A DNA stretch of 6,853 nucleotides, taken from NCBI GenBank assembly GCA_902489675.1, contig CABUAP010000070.1, forward strand, positions 1 to 6,853, written 5' to 3'. Both the position numbers and the translations under genes were made by a program. Below are positions 1 to 6,613 of the stretch, in pieces (position 1 is the first letter of the stretch; each line of letters starts with the position of its first letter). The notes beneath the pieces were generated by a model. It did no database searches. It was not told the DNA's origin and worked only from the letters and a program-made list of their open reading frames with translations. This DNA comes from an uncultured Azospirillum sp. (GTDB taxonomy: Bacteria > Pseudomonadota > Alphaproteobacteria > RF32 > CAG-239).

Positions 1-1536
1 CCCGCCGCCGGCAATACAGCCGCCGCGGCAAGCCATGACTTCTACAAAGTGATAGGGCATTTCTTCACCCGCTGCTTTGGCTGCGCGAATCCGTTCCAGC
101 ACTTTTTCAACGTTGCCGGTGCCGTGGGCGACGGCAATGCGAATCGCTTTGCCGGCGATTTTTATTTCTGCTTCTTTGATGCCGTCAAGCCCTTCAATGG
201 CCCGGAAATTGAGTTCGCCCAACTCTGTGCCGGTGATGTAGAAATAAGCGGTTCTCAAGGCTGCGGTCATTACCCCGCCGGTGGCGCCGAAAATGGTACC
301 GGCGCCGGAATATTCGCCGAGCGGGTTGTCGGCCGCTTCATCCGGCAGGCTGCGGAAGTCGATGCCCGCCTGCTTGATCATCCGCGCCAGTTCGCGAGTG
401 GTGAGCGAAACATCCACATCTTGGAAACCGGAAGAACTCATGTCTTCGCTGCGGACAATTTCCCATTTTTTGGCCGTACAGGGCATGATCGAGATGACGC
501 GGATTTTGGCCGGGTCCAGCCCCATTTTGTCGGCATAATAGGTTTTGGCCAGCGCGCCGACCATTGATTGCGGTGATTTGCAGGTGGAGAAATGGCTGAT
601 CATATCCTGATGGTGTTTTTCCAGCAAGTCAACCCAAGCCGGGCAGCAGCTGGTGAACATCGGCAGGCTTTCCGGCTCTTTGGTAAAGCGACGGACAAAT
701 TCGTTTGCTTCCTCAATGATTGTCAGATCAGCGCCGAAGTTGGTGTCAAAAATGCGCTTGAAACCCATTCGACGTAAGGCGGCATAGGTTTTGCCGGTCA
801 GATTTTCGCCGAAATCATAACCAAATTCTTCACCAATGGCAACTCGAACTGCCGGTGCAATTTGGACAATCGTGTAGATATCTTTGTCGTTCAGCATTTC
901 CCAGACTTTTTCGGTTTCGTCATATTCGACGATGGCACCGGTCGGGCAGTGAGCCGAACATTGACCGCATTTGATGCAGGGGCTGTCGGCCAGATTGATG
1001 CCGTTGGCGGCGGTTACCCGGGTGGCCAGTCCGCGGTTTAAGTACCCCAGCGCCCAAACGTTTTGTTGATTTTGGCAGACTTCGACACAGCGGCCGCAGA
1101 GGATACACTTGCTCGAATCCAAAACCAGCGCTTTGGTCGAATCGTCGATCGGCCAGCGTTTGGTCAAGTTGGGCAAGGTTGCTTCTTTGATGCCGAAAGT
1201 GTTGGTCAGGTCTTGCAGCTCGCAATGGCCGGAGCGGATGCAGGTTAGGCAGGCGTTGGGGTGGTTGCTCAAAATCAGTTTTAGAACCGTACGGCGGACA
1301 TCAACCAATTCGGCATCGGAGGTAATTACTTCCATGCCTTCGGCAATCGGGGTCGAACAGGAACGCATGATGCGGCCGTTGACTTTGACGATACAGATAC
1401 CGCAGCCGGCCGTGGCATCGACATCGGGATGTTTGCACAGGGTGGGGATTTCGATATGAACGCTGCGCGCGGCTTCCAAAATAGACATTCCCGCGGTTGC
1501 TTCGACGTCATAGTTGTCAATTTTTAGTTTTACCAT
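1..1536 (-). CDS. hydA: [FeFe]-hydrogenase catalytic subunit HydA, NAD(H)-linked type (partial, C-terminus beyond window)
   Basis: The 512 visible codons read without interruption from ATG at 1536 to the left edge. Domains in order: an N-terminal [2Fe-2S] ferredoxin fold (Cys34, 45, 48, 60); a His-ligated [4Fe-4S] site (His92, Cys96, 99, 105); two [4Fe-4S] motifs (Cys144/147/150/154 and Cys187/190/193/197); then the H-cluster domain with all three signatures. These are TSCCPAW at 295-301, MPCTAKKWE at 351-359 and EVMACRGGC at 499-507. Cys298, Cys353, Cys503 and Cys507 should hold the H-cluster, and Cys297 is the expected proton-relay cysteine. The enzyme reduces protons to H2, or the reverse, in the cytoplasm; no signal peptide is seen. 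Lying directly after NuoE- and NuoF-like genes, it belongs to the trimeric NAD(H)-linked class. The family is usually about 570-650 residues, so roughly 60-130 are missing, including any C-terminal [2Fe-2S] domain. The start follows AGGGAGG with a 7-nt spacer and shares one base with the hydB stop (TAATG). No maturase genes (hydE, hydF, hydG) are in view. Confidence 0.97.
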   Translation of the reverse strand, partial: MVKLKIDNYDVEATAGMSILEAARSVHIEIPTLCKHPDVDATAGCGICIVKVNGRIMRSCSTPIAEGMEVITSDAELVDVRRTVLKLILSNHPNACLTCIRSGHCELQDLTNTFGIKEATLPNLTKRWPIDDSTKALVLDSSKCILCGRCVEVCQNQQNVWALGYLNRGLATRVTAANGINLADSPCIKCGQCSAHCPTGAIVEYDETEKVWEMLNDKDIYTIVQIAPAVRVAIGEEFGYDFGENLTGKTYAALRRMGFKRIFDTNFGADLTIIEEANEFVRRFTKEPESLPMFTSCCPAWVDLLEKHHQDMISHFSTCKSPQSMVGALAKTYYADKMGLDPAKIRVISIMPCTAKKWEIVRSEDMSSSGFQDVDVSLTTRELARMIKQAGIDFRSLPDEAADNPLGEYSGAGTIFGATGGVMTAALRTAYFYITGTELGELNFRAIEGLDGIKEAEIKIAGKAIRIAVAHGTGNVEKVLERIRAAKAAGEEMPYHFVEVMACRGGCIAGGG

Positions 1537-3233
1537 TATTTGGCCTCCCTGTTTTTCTCTTGGTTGTCTGCAACCTTGGCTTCGTATTCTTCACCAAAGA
1601 AACGCATGGTGGAAAGAACCGGATTGGGGGCTGTCTGTCCCAGTCCGCAAAGCGAAGCCTTTTGCATGGCGATGGCGATTTTGCGCAATTCTTCAATATC
1701 TTTCGGGGTTCCCCGTCCTTTGGCGATTTTTTCCAACAGCAGCAGCATTTGTTTGCCGCCGATCCGGCAAGGGGCGCATTTGCCGCAGGATTCGTCAACC
1801 GTAAAGTCGAGGTAGAATTTGGCAATATCTACCATGTCGGCAGTTTCATCCATCACGATCATACCGCCCGAACCCATAATTGAGCCGACTTTTTTCAGTT
1901 CTTCGTAGCAGACCGGTAAGCTGACGTCTGCTGCCGGAATCACGCCGCCGGAAGGACCGCCGGTTTGTACTGCTTTCAGTTTTTTGCCGTTTGGCACGCC
2001 GCCGCCGATTTCGTTGACAATGGTATCAATGGTGGTGCCCATCGGCACTTCGATCAGGCCGGAGTGCTCAACTTGGCCGGTTAAGGCAAAAACTTTAGTG
2101 CCTTTGGAAGTTTCGGTACCGAAAGAGGAAAACCAGTCGGCGCCTTTCAATATAATCGACGGTACGTTAGCCAGTGTTTCCACGTTGTTGATGCAGCTTG
2201 GTTTGTTCCACAGGCCGATTTCGGTCGGGTAGGGCGGCCGCGGCCGCGGGGTGCCGCGTTTGCCTTCGATCGAATGGATCAGCGCGGTTTCCTCACCGCA
2301 GACAAAAGCACCGGCGCCGAGCCTGATATCAATATTAAAGTTAAAGCCGCTGTTCATAATGTTGTTGCCGAGCAGGCGATTTTTCTTGCAGGCTTTGATT
2401 GCTTTTTCAATTCGTTCCACCGCCAACGGATATTCCGCGCGGATATAAAACCAGCCTTCGGTAGCACCGATGGCATAAGCGGCGATCATCATGCCTTCAA
2501 TCACGTCGTGCGGGTTGGATTCGAGAATACTACGATCCATATAGGCACCGGGGTCGCCCTCATCGCCGTTGCAGATGATGAACTTGTCGTCTACCACCGG
2601 CACTTTGGCTGCCAGTTCCCATTTTAACCCGGTAGGGAAGCCGGCACCGCCGCGTCCGCGCAGGCCGGATTTTTTGATTTCGGCGGCAACTTCGGCCGGG
2701 GTCATGGTTTTTAAGACTTTTTCCAATGCCAGGTAGCCGCCGTGAGCAATGTATTCCTGAATATCCTCGGGATCAAGATGACCGGCTTGTTTTAAGACCA
2801 CTTTTTCCTGTTTGGTGAAAAACGGCAGATCAAGCGACAAAACGTATTGGTTTAAAAATTCCGGCAATTGGAAAGTTTCCCCTGCCTGCAGTTTGAGGGC
2901 AGGGATGACGTGTTCGGAAATAATGATCCGCGCCACCAATGGTTCCAACCGTTTGTAAAGAACGTCTTTCTGCCCCTTGATTTCTACTCTGACCAGCGGC
3001 CCTTGAGCGCAAAGTCCCATACAGCCGGTAGCGACAATGCGGACTTTGCCTTCCAGTTCGTGTTCTGCTACCGCTGATTTCAACAGCTCGAGAATATCAT
3101 CGCTGCCGGAAGATTTACAGCCGGTTGAGTGGCAGCAGTAAATGGTGCAGCTGTAGCGGTTCAAATCTTGTTGTTTGTTTTTGGCAATTTCGTGGATGTC
3201 AAATCTTTTATCAATTTCGTTCATATCAGCCAT
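1536..3233 (-). CDS. hydB: NAD(H)-linked [FeFe]-hydrogenase subunit HydB, NuoF-like flavoprotein without C-terminal ferredoxin domain
   Basis: The protein has 565 residues from ATG at 3233. Residues about 28-110 form a thioredoxin-like [2Fe-2S] domain with Cys34-x4-Cys39 and Cys71-x3-Cys75. The NuoF core follows: the glycine-rich FMN/NADH loop GLRGRGGAGFPTG at 190-202, NGDEGDPGAYMDR at 222-234, GAFVCGEETAL at 308-318, an SLBB-type segment around 380-430, and the [4Fe-4S] site ESCGKCAPCR (Cys483, 486, 489) closed by Cys529. It binds NAD(H) and FMN and passes electrons between HydC and HydA. The protein ends 36 residues after Cys529, with no CxxCxxCxxxCP pairs. Bifurcating relatives such as the Thermotoga maritima HydB carry a two-cluster ferredoxin domain there. 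I chose 3233 because AAGGAG lies 7 nt upstream; ATG at 3224 is too far from it, and the upstream ATG at 3296 has no site and would overlap hydC by 71 nt. Confidence 0.97.
   Translation of the reverse strand: MADMNEIDKRFDIHEIAKNKQQDLNRYSCTIYCCHSTGCKSSGSDDILELLKSAVAEHELEGKVRIVATGCMGLCAQGPLVRVEIKGQKDVLYKRLEPLVARIIISEHVIPALKLQAGETFQLPEFLNQYVLSLDLPFFTKQEKVVLKQAGHLDPEDIQEYIAHGGYLALEKVLKTMTPAEVAAEIKKSGLRGRGGAGFPTGLKWELAAKVPVVDDKFIICNGDEGDPGAYMDRSILESNPHDVIEGMMIAAYAIGATEGWFYIRAEYPLAVERIEKAIKACKKNRLLGNNIMNSGFNFNIDIRLGAGAFVCGEETALIHSIEGKRGTPRPRPPYPTEIGLWNKPSCINNVETLANVPSIILKGADWFSSFGTETSKGTKVFALTGQVEHSGLIEVPMGTTIDTIVNEIGGGVPNGKKLKAVQTGGPSGGVIPAADVSLPVCYEELKKVGSIMGSGGMIVMDETADMVDIAKFYLDFTVDESCGKCAPCRIGGKQMLLLLEKIAKGRGTPKDIEELRKIAIAMQKASLCGLGQTAPNPVLSTMRFFGEEYEAKVADNQEKNREAK
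1544..1550 (-). promoter_or_regulatory. Ribosome binding site of hydA inside the hydB 3' end
   Basis: On the minus strand this reads AGGGAGG, 7 nt before the hydA ATG, and lies in the last codons of hydB. With the TAATG stop-start junction, it supports reinitiation by ribosomes finishing hydB. Confidence 0.8.
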
Positions 3234-3720
3234 GGGCCAGCTCCTTATCTTCGTCGTCAAATTTCTTGCGCCATTCGTCAATGATGTTGTGGACATCGCC
3301 GACGGTTACGCGGCCGTAAGTTTTGCCGTTGACCACGCAGACCGGTGCCAATCCGCAGCAGCCGACGCAGCGAACGCATTGCAGGTGAAAAGTGCGGTCG
3401 GGGGTGCTTTCGCCCTCGCTGATGCCCAGTTCTTTTTTGAATTCTTCTAAAACTTTGTCATTGCCTTTTAAATAACAGGCGGTTCCCGTACATACCGAGA
3501 TAACCGCCTTGCCCGGAGCTTCCAGCTTAAAAAAGTTGTAAAAGGTGAGAACTTCGTAAATTCTTGCCAACGGAATATTCATCGCCTGAGCGACTTCAAG
3601 CGCGTCTTCCCAAGGGACGTATCCCTTGATATCTTGAATCTCATGGAGCGCCATAATCAGCGACCCCCGTTTTTTGCGCCACTTGGTGGCTACCTGTGTT
3701 GCAACAGAAGTATCGCCCAT
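3226..3720 (-). CDS. hydC: NAD(H)-linked [FeFe]-hydrogenase subunit HydC, NuoE-like [2Fe-2S] protein
   Basis: This 164-residue protein is a complete NuoE-type subunit, close to the usual 150-170 residues. An N-terminal helical part (about 1-65, with GYVPWEDALEVA and YEVLTFYNFF) precedes a thioredoxin-like [2Fe-2S] domain. The four expected ligands are Cys77 and Cys82 (CTGTAC) and Cys118 and Cys122 (CVGCCGLAP). Two further cysteines, Cys115 and Cys121, sit beside the second pair. The protein holds the cluster next to the HydB flavin. It is the first gene of the hyd operon and overlaps hydB by 8 nt, so translation is probably coupled. An in-frame ATG at 3729 directly abuts AGGAGG with no spacer. 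The ATG at 3720 lies 9 nt from it and is the better start, removing three residues. Family assignment is secure; the exact start is likely but not proven. Confidence 0.95.
   Translation of the reverse strand: MGDTSVATQVATKWRKKRGSLIMALHEIQDIKGYVPWEDALEVAQAMNIPLARIYEVLTFYNFFKLEAPGKAVISVCTGTACYLKGNDKVLEEFKKELGISEGESTPDRTFHLQCVRCVGCCGLAPVCVVNGKTYGRVTVGDVHNIIDEWRKKFDDEDKELAHG
3241..3246 (-). promoter_or_regulatory. Ribosome binding site that fixes the hydB start
   Basis: AAGGAG on the minus strand, 7 nt before the ATG at 3233, inside the hydC coding sequence. It favours 3233 over the in-frame ATGs at 3224 (16-nt spacer) and 3296 (upstream of the site). Confidence 0.75.
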
Positions 3721-3729
3721 ATTGCTCAT

Positions 3730-3735
3730 CCTCCT
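3730..3735 (-). promoter_or_regulatory. Ribosome binding site that fixes the hydC start
   Basis: A perfect AGGAGG on the minus strand. It touches the ATG at 3729 with zero spacing but is 9 nt from the in-frame ATG at 3720, so the second ATG is the better start. Confidence 0.75.
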
Positions 3736-3742
3736 AAAGTGA

Positions 3743-3793
3743 TTGTGTATATGTTTATGTTAATACCATATTCGTTAAAACATGATTACACAA
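3743..3793 (-). promoter_or_regulatory. Nested dyad symmetry and possible promoter in the hyd operon leader
   Basis: Three pairs of arms share nearly one centre near 3768: TTGTGTA (3743-3749) with TACACAA (3787-3793), ATGTTT (3751-3756) with AAACAT (3778-3783), and AATA (3762-3765) with TATT (3769-3772). This could be a repressor or activator site or a leader hairpin. On the minus strand, TTGTGT (3793-3788) and TATGGT (3770-3765) with a 17-nt spacer could be weak -35 and -10 boxes inside the same symmetry. An 8-bp direct repeat, GTTAATAC (3759-3766) and GTTAAAAC (3774-3781), also occurs with a 15-bp period. The symmetry is seen directly; the function is inferred. Confidence 0.35.
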
Positions 3794-3831
3794 GCTTAAA
3801 AAAATGTTCTTCATAAATATTTGAGCGTTGG

Positions 3832-5877
3832 TCAGATATGGCCGGTTTTAAACAACTGCCGATACTTGTAAATGCTGCCGTCTTCGACATCCCAGCTGAA
3901 GTCTTTGCGCATGGCGTTTTGGGTCATCAGCTGCAACCGGTCAAAATGGCGGTAAAATGTTTCCAATGCCTTGCCGAGGGTTTCGGTATAAGCATTGATG
4001 TTGTTTTTGAGCCGTTGAGCGGTCAGGTTATTGCCGTAGACGCGCCGTTTGTGGGAAGAAAAGAATACTTCGGTGCGAAAACCGTCGACTTCGTTTTCAA
4101 TGGTGTCGACCAGTCCGCCGGTGGACATGGCGACCGGCAGCGCGCCTTTGGCCATCGCCTCCATTTGGGTCAGGCCGCAGGGTTCAAAACGGCTCGGCAT
4201 CATATAAAAATCGGAGGCCATTTGGATGGTGTAGGCAAAATCGTCCTGATAACCGCGGAAAACAAAAATCCGCTCGCCGCATTTAGGATTTTTTTCCATG
4301 ACCCGGTCTTTGAGATTGGTCAGATGCTCGAAATATTTGCTGTCGCCGGCCCCGCCCAAAATGAAAATCGGCATTTCGATGTTTTTCAGTTCGCCAAAAC
4401 GGTCAATCAGGTTGATGATGGCCTGAGCGGCAATGTCATAACCTTTTTGTTCGACCAGCCGGCTGGTGGCGCAGATGATCGGCGTATGTTTGATATTTTT
4501 GACCGTTTTACTCAGGTCGTTGAATTTGTAGGTGTCAACCAGCGGGATCACTTTTTGCTTGAAAACCGGATCGGACGCAATTTTGGAAATCAGGCGGAGA
4601 AATTCCTTTTTGTTTTCCAATTTGGCGTCAAGATGATTTTCGTCATAAAATTTGAAATTAAACGGTGCAAAATAGCGGTTGATCGCCTCAATCCGATCCG
4701 GGTTGGGGGTGATCAGTTTTTTGTCATAGCCGTTGACAATACCGAAGAAATTGCGGTGGTCTTTGCGAATTTTTAGAATATCGCGAAAGTCAAAACCAAA
4801 GTCGAGCTCTTTTGATACTTCTTCCATATAGTTTTTGGAAACGGTTACCACCCGGTCGGCCAGATGAAAATTGCAGGAAGCCTGATTGTAGCAGTCGTAA
4901 ACGATCAGCGTGTCACAAGTGCGCGGGTTGCTGTTTTTGATAGCCTTGGCATTTTTGAAGACCACGGTTGCCGTATCTTCATAAAGTGAATTGAGTATTT
5001 TTGAAGTATTGGGATAGTCCCAGCCCTGATAGCCGAGATGATGCGCCAAATGAACCACCGGCAGCTTTTTTAATTTTTCGCACAACTCGTTATTGATCAA
5101 CCCGGCTTCCAGTTGGGCGATTGAGAAATATTTGGTCAGGCCGGAAAGCGCACCGCTGTGCCAGTCGTTGGCAATCAGCAGGTTAGGTGTCTGGATCTGA
5201 TTTTTACTTTTTTCAAACAAAGTTTTTACCAGCATATAAACGGCTTTGGAAAAGAAAGCGAAACGTTCGACTTCGTTAATGTTAAATTCGTTTAAAATAT
5301 AACAGCCGTCTTGTGCCGGATTGTTGTCCAGATGGGGATTAATGGAGAAAAAGCGGTCGTTTTGCAAGAAGATATATTCAACATTTTCAAGTCTGCCGCG
5401 GTAGACAATGACATTATATTTTGTCAGCGTATTGCGGACACCGTAGAACGGCACTTTAATTGTCAGCAGTTTTTCCACGGTAACCGATTTTTTTTCCGCT
5501 CCATAGTAAATACCATTTTCCAACCGGGCTTCTTTTTTGCCGGTGTTGCCGGTATAAAGCGGCGTGATTACGGAAACAATATCGCCGTCTTGGGCAAACG
5601 AGCGGTTAAAAGCTTCCGGCAGTTCGGAAGCAACCATTCCGAGCCCGCCCCATTTCATAAAAGTTGCGGTTTCGGCGGTGATCATCCAGGCGTTGATTTT
5701 TCCTTCAACCGGCCATTCGTTTTTACCTAAACACTGCCGGCGGCCGAGATTTTGGATCTCGGTCAGATTGGGGTTGTTGACAACACTAAAAGCTAAAGAA
5801 AATTTTTTAAAATTAAAATCTTTCGGCAACGGTTTCAGTACGCTGTCGGGTGCTTTCGGCGCAGGAACAGAATTCAT
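3832..5877 (-). CDS. glgA: Long glycogen/starch synthase, GT5 family (GlgA-like)
   Basis: The 681-residue protein carries the GT5 signatures in order: KWGGLG (75-80) in place of the usual KTGGL; ANDWHSGAL (236-244); HHLGYQGWD (279-287); FGIVNGYD (378-385); TSRLVEQKGYD (471-481), supplying the phosphate-binding Arg473 and Lys478; PSRFEPCGLTQMEAM (561-575) with the catalytic-site Glu565; TGGLVDTI (586-593); and DFSWD (659-663) near the end. Known members transfer glucose from ADP- or UDP-glucose to growing alpha-1,4-glucan in the cytoplasm; the donor cannot be told here. Typical bacterial GlgA has 475-530 residues. The excess is about 60 residues before the first motif plus insertions around 290-340 and 390-465. 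I chose ATG at 5877 because GAGAG lies 8 nt upstream; ATG at 5883 is too close and TTG at 5907 lacks a site. No other glycogen genes are adjacent, and no clear terminator separates it from hydC 111 nt downstream. Confidence 0.9.
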   Translation of the reverse strand: MNSVPAPKAPDSVLKPLPKDFNFKKFSLAFSVVNNPNLTEIQNLGRRQCLGKNEWPVEGKINAWMITAETATFMKWGGLGMVASELPEAFNRSFAQDGDIVSVITPLYTGNTGKKEARLENGIYYGAEKKSVTVEKLLTIKVPFYGVRNTLTKYNVIVYRGRLENVEYIFLQNDRFFSINPHLDNNPAQDGCYILNEFNINEVERFAFFSKAVYMLVKTLFEKSKNQIQTPNLLIANDWHSGALSGLTKYFSIAQLEAGLINNELCEKLKKLPVVHLAHHLGYQGWDYPNTSKILNSLYEDTATVVFKNAKAIKNSNPRTCDTLIVYDCYNQASCNFHLADRVVTVSKNYMEEVSKELDFGFDFRDILKIRKDHRNFFGIVNGYDKKLITPNPDRIEAINRYFAPFNFKFYDENHLDAKLENKKEFLRLISKIASDPVFKQKVIPLVDTYKFNDLSKTVKNIKHTPIICATSRLVEQKGYDIAAQAIINLIDRFGELKNIEMPIFILGGAGDSKYFEHLTNLKDRVMEKNPKCGERIFVFRGYQDDFAYTIQMASDFYMMPSRFEPCGLTQMEAMAKGALPVAMSTGGLVDTIENEVDGFRTEVFFSSHKRRVYGNNLTAQRLKNNINAYTETLGKALETFYRHFDRLQLMTQNAMRKDFSWDVEDGSIYKYRQLFKTGHI

Positions 5878-5967
5878 CTTCATCTCTCTCGTAGTCAGAA
5901 TAATCAATTGTAAAAAAGAGTATATTGTCTGTTTTAATAATTAATTAAAAAGGCAATAAAAACTTCT

Positions 5968-5999
5968 CCCCTTGACTTGTTTCGCTTTAATCATTAAAT
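5968..5999 (+). promoter_or_regulatory. Candidate grpE promoter with heat-shock-like -35 box
   Basis: CCCCTTGAC at 5968-5976 matches both the core of the sigma-32 -35 element (CCCTTGAA, 7 of 8) and a housekeeping TTGACT box. Downstream lie TTAAAT (5994-5999, 16-nt spacer) as a possible sigma-70 -10 and a weak CAT-containing sigma-32-like -10 around 5989-5997. A heat-shock promoter is expected for grpE. The -35 is convincing, the -10 is not. Confidence 0.4.
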
Positions 6000-6002
6000 G
6001 TT

Positions 6003-6019
6003 GTATATAAGAAATATAC
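6003..6019. promoter_or_regulatory. 17-bp palindrome upstream of grpE
   Basis: GTATAT, AAGAA, ATATAC: perfect 6-bp arms around a 5-bp centre, between the candidate promoter and the grpE ribosome binding site. It also overlaps the distal glgA -10 candidate, so a bound protein could affect both genes. It is not a CIRCE element. Chance occurrence in AT-rich DNA is possible. Confidence 0.3.
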
Positions 6020-6049
6020 GCGCTTTGCAAAAAAATTAAAGAGGGAAAA

Positions 6050-6613
6050 ATGAAAAAGGATAAAAAAGAGCATAACTTGGAAAACAAAACCGAACAATTG
6101 GCGGAATGTGTTGAAAATACAGAGCCTGCAGCGGAAGAAACCAAAGAAGTTTCCGTCAATCCGGAAACAGAAAAACTTAAAGCCGACAATGCCAAGTTGA
6201 AAGACGACTATCTGCGTGCCTATGCGGAATTGGAAAATACCAAAAGAAGATGCGCCGTCGAAATCGAAAAAAATTCCAAGTATGCCGTTGGCTCCTTTGC
6301 CAAAGAAATTCTCTCGGTTGCCGATAACCTTCACCGGGCGCTGGCTGCTGCGGAAGAACTGAGCGGCAGTGAATGCGAGCAGTTGAAAAAAGGCGTGGAA
6401 TTAACCGAATCGGAACTAAGCAAAGTGCTGGCCAAATTCGGTGTGACCAAAATGGAACCGATGGGCAAAGTTTTTGATCCCGCTTTCCATCAGGTTGTGC
6501 AAGAGATAGAAGATAAATCCAAACCCGCCGGTACCGTCGTGGCCGAATTGCAGACCGGATATATGATTAATGACAGGATATTGCGGGAGGCTATGGTCAT
6601 CGTCAGCAAGTAA
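6050..6613 (+). CDS. grpE: GrpE, nucleotide exchange factor of the DnaK chaperone
   Basis: The 187-residue protein is complete and of normal length. Residues 1-40 are charged, acidic and probably disordered. About 40-80 form the long dimerising coiled coil (AELENTKRR at 59-67), and 80-130 continue it through FAKEILSVADNLHRAL and GVELTESEL. From about 135 comes the beta domain that touches DnaK, with VFDPAFHQ at 141-148 and the C-terminal signature GYMINDRILREAMVIV at 170-185. GrpE releases ADP from DnaK in the cytoplasm. AGAGG lies 5 nt before the ATG. It is transcribed away from glgA; neither hrcA nor dnaK is visible. The sequence resembles alphaproteobacterial GrpE and is the best taxonomic clue in the window. 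The stop codon is the first part of a long downstream inverted repeat. Confidence 0.97.
   Translation: MKKDKKEHNLENKTEQLAECVENTEPAAEETKEVSVNPETEKLKADNAKLKDDYLRAYAELENTKRRCAVEIEKNSKYAVGSFAKEILSVADNLHRALAAAEELSGSECEQLKKGVELTESELSKVLAKFGVTKMEPMGKVFDPAFHQVVQEIEDKSKPAGTVVAELQTGYMINDRILREAMVIVSK

Larger units (their letters stand above)
5919..6030 (-). promoter_or_regulatory. Candidate glgA promoters in the divergent gap
   Basis: Two minus-strand candidates. The distal one has TTGCAA (6030-6025) and TATACA (6007-6002) with an exact 17-nt spacer, each 4/6 to consensus. The proximal one has TATACT (5924-5919), 41 nt before the glgA ATG, but only weak -35 matches in an AT-rich stretch. Neither is proven; the distal one overlaps the grpE promoter region. 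Confidence 0.3.

Noticed and set aside
49..567. 172-codon open frame on the plus strand
   Set aside because: Antisense to the H-cluster domain of hydA, and readily explained as a shadow of that well-conserved frame.
3234..3296. Longer hydB start at 3296
   Set aside because: It would overlap hydC by 71 nt and has no ribosome binding site, while 3233 has one at ideal spacing.
3743..3793. Standard Rex operator
   Set aside because: Half-sites TTGTG and CACAA are present but about 41 bp apart; Rex sites have them 8 bp apart.
3736..3831. Terminator between glgA and hydC
   Set aside because: There is a T7 run on the minus strand but no GC-rich hairpin before it, so read-through remains possible.
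3838..4776. 312-codon open frame on the plus strand
   Set aside because: It lies antisense inside glgA, whose frame has clear GT5 motifs throughout. The antisense product has no recognisable motif and no ribosome binding site.
5884..5907. TTG start at 5907 for glgA
   Set aside because: No ribosome binding site precedes it, whereas ATG at 5877 has GAGAG 8 nt upstream.
5878..6049. CIRCE (HrcA) operator for grpE
   Set aside because: No TTAGCACTC or GAGTGCTAA arms are present in the gap.
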